A DNA stretch of 38,706 nt from Aquificales bacterium. Lineage in GTDB: Bacteria; Aquificota; Aquificia; Aquificales; QOAS01. Below, one piece after another: positions 30,910-37,783 of this stretch. The notes beneath the pieces were generated by a model, which did not search any database, was not told where the DNA came from, and saw only the letters and a list, made by a program, of their open reading frames with translations. The position numbers and the translations under genes were made by a program. The stretch lies in assembly GCA_027036735.1 (NCBI GenBank), contig JALWDU010000046.1, forward strand, positions 1-38,706, written 5' to 3'. Each line of letters begins with the position of its first letter. Position 1 is the first letter of the stretch.

Positions 30910-30938
30910 AATATAACAAAATCCCCGAAGGGGGTCAA
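30910..30938 (-). promoter_or_regulatory. tRNA-Trp promoter containing the upstream gene's terminator hairpin
   Basis: On the minus strand TTGACC (30938-30933), a 17-base spacer and TATATT (30915-30910), about 23 bases before the tRNA. The spacer itself contains CCCC-TTC-GGGG followed by ATTTTGTT, which looks like the terminator of the flavin reductase gene whose stop is next to the -35. Confidence 0.75.
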
Positions 30939-30939
30939 T

Positions 30940-31518
30940 TTAAAGGAGTTCTATCTCGTTGTCCACCACGGTGTAACGCTTTCCGCCCAGCCGTCCGACC
31001 ACACCCTTGGAGGTTTCCAGGAGTTTGGGGTCGTAGTGAAAAGCCACCACCCGCCCGATTATCAAATCCATCGGTGTATCGCCAATCTCTATAAGGCGGT
31101 AAAGTTTGCACTCTAAGGCGGCTTTTACACCCTTAACCCTCGGGGGTTTCACCAGTTTGGAGGGTTCCGTTTGGAGATTCAAAACCTCCACCTCGCTCTC
31201 TTCGGGGGGAAAATCCTTTCCGCTTTCCACCATCGGTTTTAGAAATTCCTCCGTTACGAGGTTGACGACAAATTCCCCCGTTTGGAGGATGTTCCTGGAT
31301 GTATCTTTCCTCCTGCCGTCCCTTCTTCTACCGACCGAAACCATTATCAGTGGAGGTTTGGAGGTTATCCCGTTGTAGAAACTAAAGGGTGCGATGTTTA
31401 CCACCCCTTCCGGAGAAACGGTTGAAATCCATGCGATGGGTCTCGGAACTATAAGGTTAAACATCAGTTGGGCGATTAACTTCTTGTCCTTCGTTTGGTC
31501 GGGAATTAAAAGTTCCAT
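30940..31518 (-). CDS. Flavin reductase-like FMN-binding split-barrel protein
   Basis: A 192-residue member of the flavin reductase/DIM6-NTAB family. VPRPIAWISTVSPEGVVNIAPFSFYNGITSKPPLIMVSVGRR is the FMN-binding core, with TSRNILQTGEFVVNLV following. Such proteins bind FMN and reduce it or serve as flavoprotein partners; the physiological substrate is unknown. Monocistronic, followed by a hairpin that lies inside the tRNA-Trp promoter. Confidence 0.9.
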   Translation of the reverse strand: MELLIPDQTKDKKLIAQLMFNLIVPRPIAWISTVSPEGVVNIAPFSFYNGITSKPPLIMVSVGRRRDGRRKDTSRNILQTGEFVVNLVTEEFLKPMVESGKDFPPEESEVEVLNLQTEPSKLVKPPRVKGVKAALECKLYRLIEIGDTPMDLIIGRVVAFHYDPKLLETSKGVVGRLGGKRYTVVDNEIELL

Positions 31519-31574
31519 CGGAAGGAGAGATTAAATCACAACCCCTTAGGCGGGGTAAACCAAAATTCAAACCT

Positions 31575-32153
31575 ATGAGGGTAAAAATCACCCCAAAGGA
31601 TGCCCTTGTGTTGGTCGATATTCAAAAGGATTTCCTACCGGGGGGAGCTCTGCCCGTCCCCGAGGGGGATAAGGTTATAGAACCCGCCAACAGGTATATA
31701 GAGCTCTTTCAAAAGGCGGGCGCGCCCATATTCGCAACCCGCGATTGGCATCCACCCAACCACATATCCTTTAAGGAACAAGGCGGGCTTTGGCCTCCCC
31801 ACTGCGTTCAAAATACAGAGGGTGCAAAATTTCCCAAAGAGCTTAAACTACCACCCGAAGTCTTCATTATCAACAAGGGTGACCGTCCCGAATTCGACGC
31901 CTACAGCGGCTTTCAGGGGACATTGCTCGAAGACCTCCTGAGAGAGAGGGGGGTAAAGAGAATTTTCGTCGGCGGTTTGGCTACCGATTACTGCGTTTTA
32001 AACACCGTATTGGGCGGATTGAATTTGGGATTTCAAGTCTTTTGGCTTTCCGACGCCTCAAAGGGAATAACCCCTGAAGGGGAAAGGAGGGCAGAGGAGA
32101 GGATGCTTTCCGAAGGAGCCGTTAAAGTTGTTTACAATGATTTAACTCTTTAA
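31575..32153 (+). CDS. pncA: Nicotinamidase
   Basis: Hydrolyses nicotinamide to nicotinate in NAD salvage, 192 residues. The Asp-Lys-Cys triad is visible as Asp15 (LVDIQKDF), Lys101 (INKGDRPEFDAYSGF) and Cys140 (GLATDYCV). Metal ligands are in the DWH motif (Asp57, His59) and PPHC (His76). An AAAATT box lies 7 bases before the ATG without a ribosome binding site. Its stop abuts a perfect inverted repeat in the glnA leader. Confidence 0.95.
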   Translation: MRVKITPKDALVLVDIQKDFLPGGALPVPEGDKVIEPANRYIELFQKAGAPIFATRDWHPPNHISFKEQGGLWPPHCVQNTEGAKFPKELKLPPEVFIINKGDRPEFDAYSGFQGTLLEDLLRERGVKRIFVGGLATDYCVLNTVLGGLNLGFQVFWLSDASKGITPEGERRAEERMLSEGAVKVVYNDLTL

Positions 32154-32154
32154 T

Positions 32155-32172
32155 GTTTACATTTTTGTAAAC
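32155..32172. promoter_or_regulatory. Perfect inverted repeat between pncA and glnA
   Basis: GTTTACA-TTTT-TGTAAAC begins one base after the pncA stop. As RNA it forms a 7-pair hairpin followed by CTTTTCCC and could be a weak terminator. As DNA it is a typical size for a dimeric regulator site, about 80 bases before the glnA start. A TATGATATAG element at 32210-32219 may be the glnA -10. Confidence 0.5.
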
Positions 32173-32251
32173 CTTTTCCCGTCTTTCCCCGAACCCTTCC
32201 CGCAGGGGGTATGATATAGTTTAGAAACCAAACCTTCTTGGGAGGTAAAGC

Positions 32252-33658
32252 ATGCCCAAATATACACCCGAAGAGGTCTTGGCACAAATTAAAGACCTCG
32301 GCATTAAATTCGTAGACCTCAGATTTTCCGACCCCTTCGGTCAGTGGCAACACCTAACCATTCCCGCCGAAGAGCTTACCCTCGACACCTTTGAAGAGGG
32401 TAGGGGTTTCGACGGCTCCTCCATAAGGGGATGGCAGTCGATTAACGAGTCCGATATGCTCGCAAAACCCGACCCCAATACATTCTTTATAGACCCCTTT
32501 GTACCCGACACCGCAGTTCTCATATGCGATATCTACGACCCCGTAACCGGGGAGAGGTATAAGAGGGATACCAGGTATATAGCCCAAAAAGCCGAGCAAT
32601 ATCTCAAAGAAAGCGGTATTGGAGACACCGCCTACTTCGGACCCGAAGCCGAATTCTTCATTTTCGACAGCGTGGCGTTCGAAGTTGGACCCAACTATGC
32701 CTATTGGAGGGTCGATAGCGAAGAAGGTTGGTGGAATAGAGGCGTTGACGGAACCGGTTACAAAATACCCCACAAACGCGGATACTTCCCCGTGCCTCCG
32801 CTCGACAAGACTATGGAACTCCGTAACGAAATGGTCGAAATCCTCGAACAGCTCGGCATCACCGTTGAACTCCACCACCACGAGGTTGCAACCGCCGGAC
32901 AGGCTGAAATCGACATCAGGTACGACAGCTTACTCAATCAAGCCGATAAGCTCTTTAAATACAAATATGTCGTCAGAAATGTAGCCGCCAGACACGGAAA
33001 ATACGCCACCTTCATGGCTAAGGTTCTCCCCAACGACAACGGTAGCGGTATGCACACCCACTTCTCCATATGGAAGAATGGCGAAAACCTCTTTGCCGGA
33101 AACGGATACGCCGGTCTCTCCGAAATCGCCCTCTGGGCTATCGGCGGTATAATCAAGCACGGTAGGGCTATCGCCGCATTCACCAACCCCACCATAAACT
33201 CCTACCACAGGTTGGTTCCCGGTTTCGAGGCTCCCGTAAGGCTCGCCTACTCCGCGAGAAACAGGTCTGCCGCTATCAGGATACCCATGTATTCCCAAAA
33301 CCCCAAAGCCAAGAGGATTGAGGTTAGGTTCCCCGACGCAACCTCCAACCCCTATCTGGCGTTTGCCGCAATACTCATGGCGGCTATCGACGGTATCGAG
33401 AATAGAATCGACCCCGGCGAACCCTTCGACAAGGATATCTACTCCCTACCTCCCGAAGAGCTCGCCGATATACCCACCCTACCCGGTTCCCTCGAAGAGG
33501 CTATCAAAGCCCTCGAAGAGGACCACGAATTCCTGCTCAAGGGTGGAGTCTTTACCGAAGACCTACTCGAAATGTGGATTGAGAGCAAGAAAGCGGAAAT
33601 CGACGCCCTCAGGTTTACCCCCCATCCCTTGGAATTCGAACTCTACTTCGATATCTAA
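32252..33658 (+). CDS. glnA: Glutamine synthetase type I
   Basis: Assimilates ammonia into glutamine, 468 residues. Signatures include GRGFDGSSIRGW, FGPEAEFF, the ATP-binding KVLPNDNGSGMHTHFS and EAPVRLAYSARNRSAAIRIP. Tyr397 sits in DKDIYSLPPEE, the position adenylylated in the GSI-beta subgroup, and the length matches that subgroup, so covalent regulation is possible. The adenylyltransferase and PII genes are not in the window. A strong GGGAGGTAAAGC ribosome binding site and regular codon use suggest high expression. Stop overlaps the convergent modA stop by 4 bases. Confidence 0.98.
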   Translation: MPKYTPEEVLAQIKDLGIKFVDLRFSDPFGQWQHLTIPAEELTLDTFEEGRGFDGSSIRGWQSINESDMLAKPDPNTFFIDPFVPDTAVLICDIYDPVTGERYKRDTRYIAQKAEQYLKESGIGDTAYFGPEAEFFIFDSVAFEVGPNYAYWRVDSEEGWWNRGVDGTGYKIPHKRGYFPVPPLDKTMELRNEMVEILEQLGITVELHHHEVATAGQAEIDIRYDSLLNQADKLFKYKYVVRNVAARHGKYATFMAKVLPNDNGSGMHTHFSIWKNGENLFAGNGYAGLSEIALWAIGGIIKHGRAIAAFTNPTINSYHRLVPGFEAPVRLAYSARNRSAAIRIPMYSQNPKAKRIEVRFPDATSNPYLAFAAILMAAIDGIENRIDPGEPFDKDIYSLPPEELADIPTLPGSLEEAIKALEEDHEFLLKGGVFTEDLLEMWIESKKAEIDALRFTPHPLEFELYFDI

Positions 33659-34416
33659 TCCGTTTCCTTTTTCCTTTCTTCCACTTCGAAACCAAACCTT
33701 TTAAAAATAGACCTCTGACGGAGTAAAAATTCCTCAAAACCGTAAGCCTCCTTCGGGTGTTTGGAAAAAATCGCAACCCCTACCGGTATGGGTTCGACTT
33801 CAACCAAATTGGGGGGAAATTCGACAACTACCGCGTTGGGGAGCTTGTAAGCCAACTCCTTCCAAATAATGGCGGCGTTAATCTGTCCACCCTTCAGGTA
33901 TAGGAGTAACTGGTTCACCGTAGGCGTCCTTACCACGGTGTTCTTCCGAAGCTTCTCCCACAAACCGGCTTTTTGAAGTATTCTTTTGGTAACCCTACCT
34001 ATAGCCGCCTCCCGAGGGTCGGCTATTCCCAAGCGTATCCCCTCCTTTGTCAGGTCGTAAACCGACTTAACTTTTCCCGCAAGGGCTTTCGAAACCACTA
34101 TAACCGGTTTGTGGTAAGCCAAAATCCTCACCGTTTTGGGGTCTATCAAACCCCTTTTTAAAGCCTCTTCCATGTATGAGTAGGCGGCGGGAATATACAA
34201 ATCCCCTAAATGGTTTTCCAATTTGACGAGAAGGCTCCCCGAACCGGCAAAAACTGTTTCCACTTCCCACTTTGGGTTCTTTTTCCGATATAACCCGACC
34301 ACTTCGAGGAAGGGTTCTTTCAACCCCGCGGCGGTGAGGGATACGATTTTCTTATCCCCTCCGCAGGACGTTATTGTTGCCGCAACCAATAGGAGGAAAA
34401 GGATTAATCCCGCCAT
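33655..34416 (-). CDS. modA: Molybdate/tungstate-type ABC transporter substrate-binding lipoprotein (ModA-like)
   Basis: A 253-residue periplasmic binding protein with a lipoprotein signal: hydrophobic residues 2-15 and lipobox ITSC (Cys18). The mature part follows the ModA/WtpA pattern: LTAAGLKEPFLEVVGLYRKKNP, VFAGSGSLLVKLENH, DLYIPAAYSYMEEA, and DPREAAIGRVTKRILQKAG. Substrate could be molybdate, tungstate or another oxyanion. The permease and ATPase genes are not adjacent. It diverges from pstA. Confidence 0.82.
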   Translation of the reverse strand: MAGLILFLLLVAATITSCGGDKKIVSLTAAGLKEPFLEVVGLYRKKNPKWEVETVFAGSGSLLVKLENHLGDLYIPAAYSYMEEALKRGLIDPKTVRILAYHKPVIVVSKALAGKVKSVYDLTKEGIRLGIADPREAAIGRVTKRILQKAGLWEKLRKNTVVRTPTVNQLLLYLKGGQINAAIIWKELAYKLPNAVVVEFPPNLVEVEPIPVGVAIFSKHPKEAYGFEEFLLRQRSIFKRFGFEVEERKKETD

Positions 34417-34443
34417 GAAAGGGCAAATATTACGGAAACATCC

Positions 34444-34466
34444 GGAGGTAGGTATTTAACACCTCC
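34444..34466. promoter_or_regulatory. Inverted repeat in the modA/pstA divergent spacer
   Basis: GGAGGT (34444-34449) and ACCTCC (34461-34466) flank 11 AT-rich bases (AGGTATTTAAC) in the 82-base spacer between the divergent starts. It may be an operator; nothing else supports it. Confidence 0.3.
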
Positions 34467-34498
34467 TTAACGGGGAGGGTCTAAAATAGGAAACCCCG

Positions 34499-35359
34499 AT
34501 GGGGAATAGGGAAATCATCCCGAAATCGGTGCTCGTCAGAAGAAAACTGTTCAATATCATCTTTCTCTCCCTAAACTGGTTGGCTGTGGGTATCGGTCTG
34601 TCCATCCTCTTTTGGGTTCTCGGATATCTAACCGTCAAAGGTATCCAGGGATTGAATATAGACCTCTTTACCAAAGTCGGGGGAGACCCAAACGATGGCG
34701 GTTTGTTGCACGCCTTTGTCGGTCACGCCATAATCTCCGCATTGACCGTTCTTATAGGGGTTCCCGTAGGTATTCTTATCGGCATATACCTGTCCGAATA
34801 CGCGCGTTACAGCCGATTGGGGCGGTTTCTCAGCGATGTTAGCGACATTATGCTGGCGGCACCCTCTATAGTTATAGGTGTCTTCGTATATATCGTTTTG
34901 GTCAAACCTTTGGGGAATTTCAACGCCCTGGCGGGTGCGGTAGCCCTCGCCATACTGATGATACCGGTAATATTGAAAACGACCCAAAATATGCTTCTGC
35001 TCGTTCCCGATACCCTGCGGGAAGCCGCAATCGCCCTCGGTGCGCCCAAATGGAAGGTTATACTTTCGGTTGTCCTTCCCGCCGCACGCTTCGGTATTTT
35101 GACCGGTATTATCTTGGGAATAGCGCGGATAATAGGGGAGACCGCCCCCCTACTATTTACCTCCTTTAACAACAACTTCTTGAGCTTCAATATCTTCAAA
35201 CCAATGGCTTCCCTAACTGTAACCATCTATCAGTACGCCCTGTCACCCTTTCCCAACTGGCAAAAACAAGCCTTTGCCGCCGCCCTTATCCTAACCCTGC
35301 TGGTTCTGTTCGCAACACTCCTTGCAAAATTCGTTATAGCCCGCCGCTATCGGGTTTAA
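34499..35359 (+). CDS. pstA: Phosphate ABC transporter permease PstA
   Basis: A 286-residue inner-membrane permease. One N-terminal helix (about 19-45) is followed by the permease core beginning FVGHAIISALTVLIGVPVGILIGIYLSEYA. The cytoplasmic EAA loop is PDTLREAAIALGAPKWKVILSVVLPAARFGILTG, and IARIIGETAPLLF is the PstA-specific motif. pstS, pstC and pstB are not adjacent, so the transporter genes are dispersed or this permease works with distant partners. Its 3' end overlaps dnaG by 26 bases. Confidence 0.92.
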   Translation: MGNREIIPKSVLVRRKLFNIIFLSLNWLAVGIGLSILFWVLGYLTVKGIQGLNIDLFTKVGGDPNDGGLLHAFVGHAIISALTVLIGVPVGILIGIYLSEYARYSRLGRFLSDVSDIMLAAPSIVIGVFVYIVLVKPLGNFNALAGAVALAILMIPVILKTTQNMLLLVPDTLREAAIALGAPKWKVILSVVLPAARFGILTGIILGIARIIGETAPLLFTSFNNNFLSFNIFKPMASLTVTIYQYALSPFPNWQKQAFAAALILTLLVLFATLLAKFVIARRYRV

Positions 35360-36980
35360 ATCGCTCTTTAAATTTTTGGTATAACCTCCTCTCCCCCTCG
35401 CTCAATGCCGAAAGCATCCTCCTAAAGCTATCCAACTCTTCGGGAGTAGCCTCCCCCCTCTTTACCTTTTCCTCCAAATGGAGAAGTTTTTTGAAAGTTT
35501 CCTCCATAAGGGGTTTGTCGACCGCGAGTATATCCTTTGCGGCTTTAAACCTCTTTTCCAAACCTAGGGTATCCATTTCCAGAAGCCACTTTGGGAGTTT
35601 CTCCTTCCCGTCCCCCCTTAGAATCTCTTCCGCAATTTTCCGCGCTTCCGGTGAGAGGTTTACCGAATTCAAATCCACCCTTTCCTGAAGGTAGAGCAAG
35701 CCGAGCAGAAAATCTATCTCTTGGGGTGAGAGATTGGAGGGAGGTTCGACCCGCTTTATTGGAATAAACTTCCTCTTACCGAAAAGTTGCAAGCCGGTTT
35801 TATCGCGAAATTCCCTTTGCCACAGTTCCGCCTTAACGGGGTCGGAGATTTCCCTTACCAAATCCCTGTAAATTTGAAGGTAAGAATCCCGCTTCGCGGG
35901 GGGAGCTTTTAAAAAGGCTTCGATTAAAAGCTTCTCCAGGGGTTTCGCATCGCCCAACAATTTGCGGAGACCCCTGACCCCCTCCTTCAGGACAAACGAG
36001 TCGGGGTCTTCTCCGGGGGGAAGGGTAACCACATATATGTCCAAGGGAAACTTTAAAAGTCTTTTGGAGGCTTCCACAATAGCCTTTCTGCCCGCACTAT
36101 CCCCGTCGAATAGGAGGATAACCCTTTGGGTGAGTTTTGAAACCAATCTCGCGTGGTGAATGGTTAACGAAGTTCCCAAAGGGGCTACAGAATTGCCAAA
36201 CCCCACCGAATGCAACCTTATAACGTCGAAGTATCCCTCCACCAGTATCAAGAAGTTTTTATCCCTCAAGTAGTCTTTAGCCCTATCTATTCCGAAAAGG
36301 CTCTTCTCCTTTTGAAAAATCTCACTGTTTGGGGAGTTCTTGTATTTCGGCAACTCCCCCTTTAAAGACCTACCCCCGAAGGCGACAACCTTTGAAAGGG
36401 AATTCCTTATGGGAATGGTGACCCTTTCGTGGAAGAAATCCCTATATTTGCCGAAAGAGGTTCTGTAAAAGTGTTTGAGCTGGAGGAGTTCCTCGAAAAT
36501 CCCCTCCCGTTTGGCGAAATCCACACTCCCGTAACCGTTTCCCGCAAATCCCAAAGAGAAATCCCTAACAATGGATGGGGAAAATTTCCTCTCCTTTAGG
36601 AGAAAGTGCTTTGCCTCATCCGATTTTAACAATTCCTCCCTGTAGTATTCGTTAATCTTCCTCAAGGCGGTGTAATACTTCCCCTCCGCTTCCTCCGTTC
36701 CGAAATCGACTTCCAGATTAAACCTCTCCGCGAGCAGTTTGGCGGCTTCCAGATAGGAGATATTCTCGTATTCGGCGACAAACTTTATAACATCCCCTCC
36801 CTTACCGCAGCCGAAGCACTTCCAAATTTGGCGGGAGGGCGAAACGTAGAAGGAGGGGGTGCCATCGGGGTGAAAGGGACAACGGGTGGCGTAGGAATTC
36901 CCGACCCTTTTGAGGGGGAGGTATTCCGATATCACCTCCACTATATCGAGTTGTCTCCTTATCTCGTCGAAAACCGACAT
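35334..36980 (-). CDS. dnaG: DNA primase
   Basis: Synthesises RNA primers at the replication fork, 548 residues. The N-terminal zinc finger has Cys34, His37, Cys55 and Cys58 (RCPFHPDG...KCFGCGKGG). The TOPRIM core has LVEGYFDVIRLHSVGFGNSVAPLGTSLT (catalytic Glu) and ILLFDGDSAGRKA (acidic pair). The C-terminal helical region would contact DnaB. Shorter than the roughly 580-600 residues of many primases. It is not in the usual rpsU-dnaG-rpoD cluster. Confidence 0.96.
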   Translation of the reverse strand: MSVFDEIRRQLDIVEVISEYLPLKRVGNSYATRCPFHPDGTPSFYVSPSRQIWKCFGCGKGGDVIKFVAEYENISYLEAAKLLAERFNLEVDFGTEEAEGKYYTALRKINEYYREELLKSDEAKHFLLKERKFSPSIVRDFSLGFAGNGYGSVDFAKREGIFEELLQLKHFYRTSFGKYRDFFHERVTIPIRNSLSKVVAFGGRSLKGELPKYKNSPNSEIFQKEKSLFGIDRAKDYLRDKNFLILVEGYFDVIRLHSVGFGNSVAPLGTSLTIHHARLVSKLTQRVILLFDGDSAGRKAIVEASKRLLKFPLDIYVVTLPPGEDPDSFVLKEGVRGLRKLLGDAKPLEKLLIEAFLKAPPAKRDSYLQIYRDLVREISDPVKAELWQREFRDKTGLQLFGKRKFIPIKRVEPPSNLSPQEIDFLLGLLYLQERVDLNSVNLSPEARKIAEEILRGDGKEKLPKWLLEMDTLGLEKRFKAAKDILAVDKPLMEETFKKLLHLEEKVKRGEATPEELDSFRRMLSALSEGERRLYQKFKERFKPDSGGL

Positions 36981-37036
36981 AGGGGGGAGGTTAATTTTAT
37001 TTCCGTGGTTGGAAAGACATTAACCTTAACCCATTT

Positions 37037-37783
37037 ATGGAACTGCGAAGTCTGTTCGAAACCCACCGGGCGGTTGCCCTCTTTGGGGATAAACCCTTAG
37101 GTGTGAGAAGGGTAAACATCCCACCTCTGGAGGGTTTTGTGGGTGTAAACCGACAAAAGGAGCTGTTGGTCAAAAATACGAAAGCCCTTTTGGAGGGAAA
37201 GCCCTTTAACGACGTTCTCCTTTGGGGGAAGCGCGGGACGGGAAAGAGCTCCCTTATAAGGGCTATGCTGGGACTTTCCCCCTCCCTCCGATTGTTTCAG
37301 GTGGACAAAGACCGTGTTGAGTTTCTGTTTCAATTCTTCGACCTCGCCTGGGATTTGAGACACTTGAAGTTCCTCGTTCTGGTCGACGACCTCACCATTA
37401 CCGGCGAGGGGGAGAGGACAATACGTATATTGAAAACCCTGTTGGAGGGTTCGGTTTTCGAGAGACCCCCAAATGTGGCTATTTACGCCACCTCCAATAG
37501 GAAAAACCTGGCGCCCGACCAATATCTGGAAGGTGTCTATAAGTTCCCGCAGGAAGAGATTGAGGAAAGGTTTTCTTTGGTCGACCGCTTCGGGCTTAGA
37601 ATAGGCTTTACCGATTTCGGTCGCGGGGACTACCTTAGGGCTGTCGAGTATTACTGCAAACAATACGGTATCCCCTTCGGGGAAAGCGTTAAAGGGGCGG
37701 CGCTCGAATACGCCGCAGAAAGGGGATTTAGCGGACGAACCGCCCACCAGTTTGTCCGGTACTTCGCGGCCACACGTTTATAG
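37037..37783 (+). CDS. DUF815 family AAA+ ATPase
   Basis: A 248-residue P-loop ATPase. Walker A LLWGKRGTGKSSLIRAML is near residue 65, Walker B LVLVDDLTI near 115, then IYATSNRKNL (sensor 1) and the family-specific EEIEERFSLVDRFGLRIGF. DUF815 proteins are AAA+ ATPases of unknown function. The spacer to divergent dnaG is 56 bases. Its stop overlaps the convergent pgi stop by 6 bases. Confidence 0.88.
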   Translation: MELRSLFETHRAVALFGDKPLGVRRVNIPPLEGFVGVNRQKELLVKNTKALLEGKPFNDVLLWGKRGTGKSSLIRAMLGLSPSLRLFQVDKDRVEFLFQFFDLAWDLRHLKFLVLVDDLTITGEGERTIRILKTLLEGSVFERPPNVAIYATSNRKNLAPDQYLEGVYKFPQEEIEERFSLVDRFGLRIGFTDFGRGDYLRAVEYYCKQYGIPFGESVKGAALEYAAERGFSGRTAHQFVRYFAATRL

